Assembly: GCA_028277515.1 (NCBI GenBank) | Contig: JANQGC010000120.1 | Coordinates: forward strand, 1 to 18,959 | Origin: Anaerolineae bacterium | Lineage (GTDB): Bacteria > Chloroflexota > Anaerolineae > Promineifilales > Promineifilaceae | DNA: 18,959 nt | Direction of reading: 5' to 3' | In this document: positions 13,186 through 18,959 of the stretch, in pieces | Layout of the letters: each line of letters begins with the position of its first letter | How positions within the stretch are numbered: the first letter of the stretch is position 1 | The notes under the pieces: generated by a model | What the model was told of the DNA's origin: nothing | The model's input: only the letters and a program-made list of their open reading frames with translations | The model's database searches: none | Made by a program: the position numbers and the translations under genes

Positions 13186-13544
13186 CGGGGACCGCGCAGC
13201 TCTGGTGGCTGGCCGTCGAAACGGGGCACAACATGAAAGTGGACATGAGGGTGCTGCGGATGTTCGGCAAACTGCATCACATACGTTTTGACGCAGCCGG
13301 TCAGTATATGCAGACCCCTGGACACTCCTTTTAACAGCAGCCCTAATTCGGCCGCTTCTCCTTCGCTTAAATCAGCAACCGAGCGACGATGCACCCTGGT
13401 GACCAGGACAATCCAGCCCACCAGGGAAGTATTATAACTATGAACCACATCCCAATATTCGGTGCGGAAAATATTGTCCCAATCAGGTGATTTATCTTTG
13501 TCCCTTCGGACGACCAGTTGACATGTTTTACAATCATTCATCAT
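13170..13544 (-). CDS. HIT-family nucleotide hydrolase (frameshifted near the C-terminus)
   Basis: 124 residues in the intact frame. The histidine-triad motif HPHVHFHVVPR is present with His100, His102 and His104. It is the catalytic site of HIT nucleotide hydrolases/transferases such as AMP-lysine or Ap4A-type enzymes. An N-terminal CKTC (Cys5, Cys8) may bind zinc with the HPQH region, as in several HIT proteins. GWIVLVTRVHRRSVADLSEGE is the typical strand-and-loop before the main helix. The reading ends abruptly after RGPRVMLS; the expected last helix lies in the next frame (13090-13185), so the functional product is probably about 150 residues. Two ATGs (13544 and 13541) are possible and neither has a clear ribosome site. 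Substrate unknown. Confidence 0.85.
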   Translation of the reverse strand: MMNDCKTCQLVVRRDKDKSPDWDNIFRTEYWDVVHSYNTSLVGWIVLVTRVHRRSVADLSEGEAAELGLLLKGVSRGLHILTGCVKTYVMQFAEHPQHPHVHFHVVPRFDGQPPELRGPRVMLS

Positions 13545-13614
13545 AGGTTTAATAGTACGCCTTTATGTCCAGATTTAAAAACCTCTTAGTACAAACAACT
13601 ATGTTTTAACGGCT

Positions 13615-13672
13615 GTCATTTCGAGCAAAGCGAGAAATCTCTCAAGAGATGCCTCGACAAGCTCGGCATGAC
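13615..13672. repeat. GTCATTTCGAGC...GCATGAC dispersed repeat
   Basis: 58-bp element whose ends GTCATttcgagc and gctcggcATGAC are imperfectly inverted, with an internal CTCAAGAG palindrome and CGAGAAATCTC. It belongs to the same general class as 2302-2396. Located in the gap between the HIT and DUF5335-like genes. Confidence 0.55.
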
Positions 13673-13733
13673 ACATGCAACAATACTTTTTTGTTCGTAC
13701 TTTGAGGTTTCTTCAGGGAAACTCCTCAGGTTG

Positions 13734-13836
13734 TAGGGCAAAACATTGTTTATACGGATAGGAAAAACACAGTTTTTTATTTTATCCGTTTTCCTACCAT
13801 CCGTGTTTATAAAAGTTTAGCCTCTTATCTTGCCCT
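13734..13836. other. Large imperfect inverted repeat in an intergenic gap
   Basis: Outer arms AGGGCA (13735-13740) and TGCCCT (13831-13836), middle segments TTTATACGGAT and ATCCGTGTTTATA, and inner segments TAGGAAAA and TTTTCCTA can fold into one long interrupted hairpin. It may be a small non-coding RNA, a MITE-like remnant or a transcription end for the HIT side. No gene is seen in 13673-13954. Confidence 0.35.
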
Positions 13837-13954
13837 GCCATACCTCCAACGCTAGAATTTGATCCTGATGATCTGCCAGTTGATTTGCTATCATTATCCT
13901 TAATCGCAGGTCATGACTGTATATAATCCTTCAATCTCATTATGGAGAATACCG

Positions 13955-14320
13955 ATGCCCGAAGAATCTGCAAACTTTAAAAGTGAAAACTTGCCGAAAT
14001 ATCGCTGGGACACCTTCTTTAAAGAATTATTGGAAAGCCGCCAGAACCAGCCCGTCAATCTTCTTCAAGGATCTGATTTTTTGCATGCCCAGATTCCAGT
14101 TGACAATGCTCCCTTAAGCAATATCGAATATGATTCCCACCATCGAGGAACCTTTAAGCACAAAGGCTTGCTAACCATCTCGACGGGTGGTCCGAATGGG
14201 GAGTCTGTTTCAATCGATGTGCCCACCATTGTATGGATTTATCGTAACCTGTCCGGCACCATCATTGGCATTGAAATCATGGATGAGGAAAACAATCGCG
14301 TCGTGTTGCGTTTCGCTTAA
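13955..14320 (+). CDS. DUF5335-like small protein
   Basis: 121-residue soluble protein of unknown function. The pattern resembles DUF5335: YRWDTFFKELLESRQNQPVNL at the N-terminus, an APLSNIEYDSH segment, a TISTGGPNGESVSIDVPTIVWIY strand pair, and a C-terminal GTIIGIEIMDEENNRVVLRF. These suggest a compact alpha/beta fold. The ATG at 13955 is supported by GGAG eight bases upstream; an upstream start at 13913 would add 14 residues that do not resemble the family. It sits 27 bases before ldhA on the same strand and could be cotranscribed with it, though both have their own ribosome sites. Confidence 0.6.
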   Translation: MPEESANFKSENLPKYRWDTFFKELLESRQNQPVNLLQGSDFLHAQIPVDNAPLSNIEYDSHHRGTFKHKGLLTISTGGPNGESVSIDVPTIVWIYRNLSGTIIGIEIMDEENNRVVLRFA

Positions 14321-14347
14321 CTGTGTAATACTTAATCGAGGAAATAC

Positions 14348-15358
14348 ATGAAAATTGCTGTCTTTGCTACCAAGGGCTATGACAAGGAAACCCTGCCCGC
14401 CGCCAACGAAAAATATGGCCATGAACTAACCTTTTTTGAACCACGCCTGACCAGTGACACCACGCCCCTGGCCCACGGATTTGAGGGTGTTTGTGTATTC
14501 GTTAATGATGATGTCTGCGCCGAGACAATCGATCATCTGGCCGAGGGCGGTACAAAAATCATCTGCACCAGGAGCGCCGGTTATAACCAGATTGACCTGG
14601 AAGCGGCCGAAGCGCGGGGGATCACCGTCGCCCGTGTGCCCGCTTACTCTCCCCACGCCGTTTCAGAATTCACCCTGGGCCTCATCTTGACCCTGGGGCG
14701 CAAGATCCACCGCGCTCACAGCCGCGTCCGCGATAATAATTTTGAGCTTGATGGTCTGCAAGGGTTTGAATTGAACCAGAAGACCGTCGGTGTGGTCGGA
14801 ACCGGGCGTATTGGCGCGGCCGTCGTTCAAAATCTGAGCGGCTTTGGCTCGCGAATTTTGGCTTATGATGCCTATCACAATGAAGAAATCGCTCACATGG
14901 TCGAATATTGTGACGATATAGAAACATTGGCCCGTGAATCGGACATCATCACCCTGCATGTCCCGCTGACGCCGGAAACGTATCACATCATCAATGAAGA
15001 CACCATTCCCATGCTCAAAGATGGCGTTTTTATTGTCAATACCAGCCGTGGCGCATTATTGGATACCCCGGCGGTGGTTGAGGGGTTGAAATCAGGCAAA
15101 ATCGGCTACCTGGCTATGGATGTCTATGAGGAAGAGGGAGATCTCTTTTTCCAGGATTTATCCAGCAAGGTGATCCGCGATGATGTCTTTTCGCGCCTGC
15201 TGACCTTACCCAATGTATTGGTCACCGGCCACCAGGCTTTCTTAACCGACCGTGCCCTGGAAGCCATCGCCGAGACCACAATGGGCAATTTTACGGAATT
15301 CGAGCAAACAGGCAGTTGTGGAAATGCCCTGACCCACGACCAGGTAAAAGGGGGCTAA
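14348..15358 (+). CDS. ldhA: D-lactate dehydrogenase (D-2-hydroxyacid dehydrogenase family)
   Basis: 336-residue NAD-dependent enzyme for pyruvate/D-lactate interconversion in fermentation or lactate use. The N-terminal catalytic half begins MKIAVFATKGYDKETLP and includes RSAGYNQIDLEAA. The NAD-binding domain has VGTGRIGAAV (150-159) with the acidic loop near AYDAYHN. The catalytic residues are Arg234 (NTSRGALLD), a Glu in DVYEEE (261-263) and His295 (TGHQAFLT). GHQAFLT and DVYEEEGDLFF are typical of true D-lactate dehydrogenases rather than other 2-hydroxyacid dehydrogenases. A GAGGAA ribosome site lies six bases before the ATG. The nagA gene begins 50 bases after the stop, so the three downstream sugar/fermentation genes could form one transcription unit. 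Confidence 0.92.
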   Translation: MKIAVFATKGYDKETLPAANEKYGHELTFFEPRLTSDTTPLAHGFEGVCVFVNDDVCAETIDHLAEGGTKIICTRSAGYNQIDLEAAEARGITVARVPAYSPHAVSEFTLGLILTLGRKIHRAHSRVRDNNFELDGLQGFELNQKTVGVVGTGRIGAAVVQNLSGFGSRILAYDAYHNEEIAHMVEYCDDIETLARESDIITLHVPLTPETYHIINEDTIPMLKDGVFIVNTSRGALLDTPAVVEGLKSGKIGYLAMDVYEEEGDLFFQDLSSKVIRDDVFSRLLTLPNVLVTGHQAFLTDRALEAIAETTMGNFTEFEQTGSCGNALTHDQVKGG

Positions 15359-15408
15359 AAATAATTGAACGGCCGCTTATTGTGGGGCGGCCGGCACCCG
15401 GCACACCA

Positions 15409-16587
15409 ATGCTTATTATCAAAAATGCTGCCTGTTACACGCCGGACCAGGTCATTGAGCGAGCAGCAATCATTATTCATGAGTCCCAGATTCAAGCAGT
15501 TGAGACGGACGGGGATGTCGCTCTCCCGCGTGACGCACAGGTTATTGATGCCAGCGGCTTGATTGCCGTTCCCGGCTTCATCGACTTGCAGCTCAATGGC
15601 GGGTTTGGCCATGATTTCACGGCCGATCCATCAACCATCTGGCCCGTATCCGGCCGGCTTCCCCGCTATGGCGTCACCGCTTACCTGCCGACCATTGTCA
15701 CCTCACCCCTGGCTACGATTCAGGAGGCCCAGCGAGTGCTATTGCAGGACCGGCCATCTAACTTCGCCGGCGCCGAACCCCTGGGCCTGCACCTGGAAGG
15801 CCCCTTCTTCAATCCGGCCAGGAAAGGCGCGCACAATCCGGATTACATTCGCCTGCCGGATGAGGCGTTTATCAAGAACTGGTCGGCCGCATCCGGGGTG
15901 TCAATGGTGACGTTAGCCCCAGAACTGCCCGGCGCAACAGCCCTGATCGAATCCCTGGCCTCACGCGGTGTTTTGGTCAGCGCCGGCCACTCATTGGCTA
16001 CCTATGATGAGGCGAGGGCCGGGTTTTCCGCGGGGATTCGTTGTGCTACGCACCTGTTCAACGCCATGCCCGCTTTGGGCCATCGCCAACCTGGCCTGCC
16101 CGGCGCGGTACTGGATACGGAAAAAATCTGCGCCGGATTGATCGTTGATGGCCTGCATGTCCACCCGGCGCTGGTCCGCCAGGTGTGGCGCGCCAAGGGT
16201 CCTGACCTGCTTAACCTGGTCAGTGATGCCACGGCCGCTTTGGGCATGCCGCCGGGCCGCTACCGGCTGAACGACCGGGAGGTCATTGTCGGCGAAAATG
16301 ATTGCCGGCTGGCCGACGGCATCCTGGCCGGAACCAATCTGGCGCTTGACCAGGCGCTGCGCAACCTGGTCGCCTGCACCGGCTGCTCGCTCTCCGACGG
16401 CCTGGCGACGATTACCAGCACGCCGGCCCGTTTATTAGGAATCGACCGGGAACGCGGCCGAATCGCCGCCGGTTTAATCGCCGACCTGGTTCTGCTCACC
16501 CCGGATTTACAGGTTGCTATGACCATCGGGAACGGCCGAATCCTCTACCAGAGTGAGGACTTTTCATCCAACCTCCCATCAAGATAA
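15409..16587 (+). CDS. nagA: N-acetylglucosamine-6-phosphate deacetylase
   Basis: 392-residue amidohydrolase that removes acetate from GlcNAc-6-phosphate to give glucosamine-6-phosphate. Family marks in order: PGFIDLQLNGGFGHDF (55-70), metal-binding Glu130 in LHLEGPFFNPARKGAH, His194 in SAGHS, His215 in CATHLFNAM with the substrate loop HRQPG, DGLHVHP (248-253), and catalytic Asp273 in LVSDATAALG. The ATG at 15409 is chosen because the family begins with a short strand such as MLIIKNA; a reading from 15316 adds residues overlapping ldhA. No clear ribosome site precedes it, which is unusual for this strand. The product feeds the SIS-domain enzyme encoded next. Confidence 0.94.
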   Translation: MLIIKNAACYTPDQVIERAAIIIHESQIQAVETDGDVALPRDAQVIDASGLIAVPGFIDLQLNGGFGHDFTADPSTIWPVSGRLPRYGVTAYLPTIVTSPLATIQEAQRVLLQDRPSNFAGAEPLGLHLEGPFFNPARKGAHNPDYIRLPDEAFIKNWSAASGVSMVTLAPELPGATALIESLASRGVLVSAGHSLATYDEARAGFSAGIRCATHLFNAMPALGHRQPGLPGAVLDTEKICAGLIVDGLHVHPALVRQVWRAKGPDLLNLVSDATAALGMPPGRYRLNDREVIVGENDCRLADGILAGTNLALDQALRNLVACTGCSLSDGLATITSTPARLLGIDRERGRIAAGLIADLVLLTPDLQVAMTIGNGRILYQSEDFSSNLPSR

Positions 16588-16608
16588 AATAAGAACAATT
16601 AACCAAAT

Positions 16609-16657
16609 ACTCGCGACGCGCAACGCGCCACCCGCAACTTGCCGCTCGCCACTCAAA
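16609..16657. repeat. Heptanucleotide repeat tract between nagA and the SIS gene
   Basis: Seven units of seven bases: ACTCGCG, ACGCGCA, ACGCGCC, ACCCGCA, ACTTGCC, GCTCGCC, ACTCAAA. It belongs to the same ACTCGCY family as 6436-6477, and it fills most of the 83-base gap, ending just before the GGAG ribosome site of the next gene. Confidence 0.7.
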
Positions 16658-16670
16658 CACCGGAGAAACC

Positions 16671-17717
16671 ATGCTCGAAAATTCATATCTCTACAAGGAA
16701 ATCCACCAGCAGCCACAAGCCCTGGCGGAACTGATCGGGGAAGAAAGGGAACACATCCAAACGCTGGCCAGAGCGATTCAAGAGCAGGACATCACCCATG
16801 CCTTCATCGCCGCCCGCGGGACCAGCGACAATGCCGCCCGCTATGCGCAATATCTCTTCGGATCGGTCAACGGGCTGCCGGTCGGCCTGGCCACACCCAG
16901 CCTGTTCAGCATCTATAAACGGCCGCCGCGCTTCAAGAATGCCCTGGTGATCGGCATTAGCCAGAGCGGCAAAAGTCCGGACATCGTGTCGGTCATCGTC
17001 GAAGCGCAGCGACAGGGGGCGCTGACCCTGGCCTTGACCAACACACCTGGTTCCGCTATGGCCCAGGCCGCCGATCATGTGATTCATTTGCATGCCGGTG
17101 TTGAAAAATCGGTCGCCGCGACCAAGACTTACACGACGTCGCTGATGGCCATCGCTCTACTCAGCGTGACAGCCGCCGGCGATCAAGAGATGCTGGCGGC
17201 TTTACAGGAGATACCCGGACAGGTTGAACAGACCTTACAGCTTGTGCCGGAAATCGGCCGTGCTGCTGAACGATACCGTTATATGCGGATGTGCGTGGTC
17301 ATCGGCCGTGGCTACAATTACGCCACTGCCTTCGAGCTGGCCTTAAAAATAAAAGAACTCAACTATGTGATCGCCGAGCCGTACAGCAGCGCCGACTTTC
17401 TGCACGGCCCGGTTGCAGTTATCGAAGAGGCTTTCCCGACCATCCTCGTCGCCCCCGGCGGCGTGATGCTGCCGGAGATGGTTGACTTTCAGCAGGAATT
17501 GAATGCGCGTGGCGCAGAAGTCATCGCTATCAGCGACAACAAGCAGATTTTGGACCAGGCTCGAACAGCGTTCAAGCTGCCGGTCACCGTGCCGGAATGG
17601 CTCTCCCCCATCGTCAGCATTGTGCCCGGTCAGATCCTGGCCATGTCACTGGCTCACGTGCGCGATTACAACGTGGACCGGCCGCGCGGCCTGCGCAAAG
17701 TGACGGAAACTGTTTAA
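16671..17717 (+). CDS. SIS-domain glucosamine-6-phosphate deaminase/isomerase (GlmS-C/NagB-II-like)
   Basis: 348-residue protein with two SIS domains, equivalent to the isomerase half of GlmS without the glutaminase domain. It is predicted to convert glucosamine-6-phosphate to fructose-6-phosphate plus ammonia, the step after NagA. Visible marks: [15 protein letters not shown] start, ARGTSDNAA (48-56), phosphosugar loop ISQSGKSPD (96-104), SVAATKTYT (147-155), [20 protein letters not shown] (211-230), DFLHGP (242-247) and the C-terminal [15 protein letters not shown], which corresponds to the D-x-P-R-x-L-x-K-x-V-T tail of GlmS. GGAG lies seven bases before the ATG. Position directly after nagA supports the amino-sugar role. 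AgaS-type or FrlB-type substrates cannot be excluded. Confidence 0.9.
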   Translation: MLENSYLYKEIHQQPQALAELIGEEREHIQTLARAIQEQDITHAFIAARGTSDNAARYAQYLFGSVNGLPVGLATPSLFSIYKRPPRFKNALVIGISQSGKSPDIVSVIVEAQRQGALTLALTNTPGSAMAQAADHVIHLHAGVEKSVAATKTYTTSLMAIALLSVTAAGDQEMLAALQEIPGQVEQTLQLVPEIGRAAERYRYMRMCVVIGRGYNYATAFELALKIKELNYVIAEPYSSADFLHGPVAVIEEAFPTILVAPGGVMLPEMVDFQQELNARGAEVIAISDNKQILDQARTAFKLPVTVPEWLSPIVSIVPGQILAMSLAHVRDYNVDRPRGLRKVTETV

Positions 17718-17723
17718 TAATTC

Positions 17724-17737
17724 GTAGCCGTGGCTAC
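17724..17737 (+). terminator. Small hairpin after the SIS gene
   Basis: GTAGCC-GT-GGCTAC begins six bases after the stop codon and is followed by ATTTATC. Short stem and poor T-run, so a weak candidate for the end of the nag transcription unit. Confidence 0.35.
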
Positions 17738-17844
17738 ATTTATCGTGTCCATCACATTATCCATTGTTGATTGATTAACTGATTTAGCGCAAAGGTTTCA
17801 GTGCTCTTTCTGAGTAAGTTGGTCTCGTAGTTGGAAAGATTTTA

Positions 17845-17871
17845 GACCTCTACGTTGACATCGTAGAGGTC
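17845..17871. other. Perfect hairpin bordering the CRISPR array
   Basis: GACCTCTACG-TTGACAT-CGTAGAGGTC has a 10-bp perfect stem and 7-base loop, 13 bases before the first repeat. Relative to the inferred crRNA strand (minus) it lies just past the oldest repeat and is followed by TAAAATCTTT, so it could end the pre-crRNA transcript. A role as a boundary or regulator site is equally possible. Confidence 0.45.
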
Positions 17872-17884
17872 ACAAAGCGCGAAA

Positions 17885-18893
17885 CGGTTCACCCCCACGT
17901 GTGTGGGGAGTACGTAGAGAGAAGGCTAGGGAATGCTATTTTGAGGCGGTTCACCCCCACGTGTGTGGGGAGTACGAAGATGTTAGAAGAAAAAGCAAGA
18001 CAAGGCCCGGTTCACCCCCACGTGTGTAGGGAGTACGGGAGCACCAAGAGTACCAGGAGGAAATACTTCGGTTCACCCCCACGTGTGTGGGGAGTACCTC
18101 TTATGCCATTTTATGCTCATCCGGATCTCCGGTTCACCCCCACGTGTGTAGGGAGTACACCAACACCACCTTAGACGAAGACGGCATCACCCGGTTCACC
18201 CCCACGTGTGTAGGGAGTACGCCTCGGCCGTGATGCGATCAGGGTCGCCATTCGGTTCACCCCCACGTGTGTAGGGAGTACTACCTTGTTGATTGTGGCC
18301 TGGGGGACGTTGTCGGTTCACCCCCACGTGTGTAGGGAGTACTAGAACTCCATAGGTCCTATCCTGGCCATGCCGGTTCACCCCCACGTGTGTAGGGAGT
18401 ACGACATGGCTGTTTTTTCGTTCATTTGAAATCTCCGGTTCACCCCCACGTGTGTAGGGAGTACTCTAAGGGCTTAAATGTCACGCTGACTCCGCCCGGT
18501 TCACCCCCACGTGTGTAGGGAGTACTTTGAAGGTTGGTTTTAACAGTAAGGTTGTATCGGTTCACCCCCACGTGTGTAGGGAGTACGCCTCGGCCGTGAT
18601 GCGATCAGGGTCGCCATTCGGTTCACCCCCACGTGTGTAGGGAGTACGTTTTGCCGAGGGTGTGCTGAAGATGTTGTTGCGGTTCACCCCCACGTGTGTA
18701 GGGAGTACAATGGGCATGGCCGCTGGCGGATCTGGCTTTTCGGTTCACCCCCACGTGTGTAGGGAGTACGTGGCACGGCTAATTTTGCCATTGGCGCGGT
18801 GGCGGTTCACCCCCACGTGTGTAGGGAGTACTCTGTTACAATATCTATGTTCATATCCTAAATCCGGTTCACCCCCACCTGTGTGGGGATTAC
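17885..18893 (-). CRISPR. CRISPR array, type I-E style repeat, 17 repeats, incomplete at right
   Basis: Seventeen 29-bp repeats (plus strand CGGTTCACCCCCACGTGTGT + AGGGAGTAC) at about 61-base spacing, with 16 complete spacers of 31-33 bases. On the minus strand the repeat has stem CCCYAC / GTGGGG, loop ACAC and 3' handle GTGAACCG. This matches the I-E layout, so crRNA is inferred to be read from the minus strand with the leader beyond the right edge. Repeats 1, 2 and 4 carry TGGGGAG; repeats 3 and 5-16 carry TAGGGAG (a G-U pair in the stem). Repeat 17 (18865-18893) differs at three positions. Spacers at 18221-18252 and 18587-18618 are identical. No cas gene is in the window. Short ORFs with RFTPTCVGST peptides are translations of the repeats, not genes. 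Confidence 0.97.
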
Positions 18894-18957
18894 GAATAAA
18901 AACCGTATGGTTTTTATTCGTAATCCCCACACAGGTGGGGGTGAACCGGATTTAGGA
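18856..18957. repeat. 49-bp-arm inverted repeat at the window end
   Basis: Left arm 18856-18904 (end of spacer 16, all of repeat 17, then GAATAAAAACC) and right arm 18909-18957 are exact reverse complements around a 4-base loop GTAT. The right arm therefore contains an inverted repeat copy at 18920-18948. Ending two bases before the window edge, it has the look of a fold-back at a contig end, though a true inverted array junction is possible. Confidence 0.9.
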
Positions 18958-18959
18958 AA

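Noticed and set aside
17899..18955. Several short ORFs across the CRISPR array with repeated RFTPTCVGST, SPPRVWG or VLPTHVGVNR peptides
   Set aside because: They are translations of the repeats and spacers in different frames, a well-known source of false hypothetical proteins.
17718..18959. cas genes or a CRISPR leader inside the window
   Set aside because: No cas-like frame is present. The 167 bases left of the array hold two hairpins but do not look like a type I-E leader, and repeat orientation puts the leader to the right.
1..18959. tRNA, rRNA, prophage or transposase genes
   Set aside because: No cloverleaf, rRNA segment, integrase or DDE/HUH transposase sequence was recognised on either strand.

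Overview
The window looks like chromosomal DNA from an uncultured member of the Chloroflexota (Anaerolineae-like). This is inferred from gene content: a lipoprotein with a long TP/VPPT linker, a MoaD/ThiS–beta-propeller gene pair, a DUF5335-like protein and a type I-E style CRISPR repeat. No rRNA or other marker gene is present, so the assignment is tentative. The first gene is cut by the left edge and the last feature is cut inside a CRISPR array, so the window may be a whole contig.

Layout. 1-1440: 3' part of a class-3-like aldehyde dehydrogenase with a C-terminal membrane anchor. 1510-2207: DUF433/DUF5615 toxin-antitoxin pair. 2555-4177: GT-C type membrane glycosyltransferase. 4252-4934: HigB/HigA pair with a palindromic operator inside its promoter. 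4995-7162 (minus): HtrA-type lipoprotein protease, then a carboxylesterase whose leader carries a strong promoter followed by a terminator-like hairpin. 7575-8261: PhoU. 8536-9970 (minus): MoaD/ThiS-like protein followed by a six-Asp-box beta-propeller protein, with an intrinsic terminator between them. 10125-10871 (minus): Thr/Pro-linker lipoprotein. 11394-11822: protein with two LysW-like zinc ribbons. 11819-12943 (minus): polytopic membrane protein. 13170-13544 (minus): HIT protein with a frameshifted C-terminus. 13955-14320: DUF5335-like protein. 14348-15358: D-lactate dehydrogenase family. 15409-17717: NagA plus a SIS-domain amino-sugar isomerase/deaminase, together a GlcNAc-6-P to Fru-6-P route. 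17885-18893: CRISPR array with 17 repeats and no cas genes in the window, ending in a 49-bp-arm inverted repeat that runs almost to the window end.

Intergenic DNA is rich in dispersed repeats: three direct copies of a 74-bp double-hairpin element, two copies of a GTGACAGTCA hairpin, two heptanucleotide-repeat tracts, two imperfect GTCAT...ATGAC repeats, and about 44 CGGCCG hexamers (10 of them ACGGCCGT) spread over genes and spacers. No single large new system is evident. The best leads are the leader-attenuated esterase, the MoaD–propeller pair with an internal terminator, the tandem LysW-like protein without its terminal Glu, the 74-bp element family, and the CRISPR array with a repeat-variant gradient, a duplicated spacer and a fold-back end.
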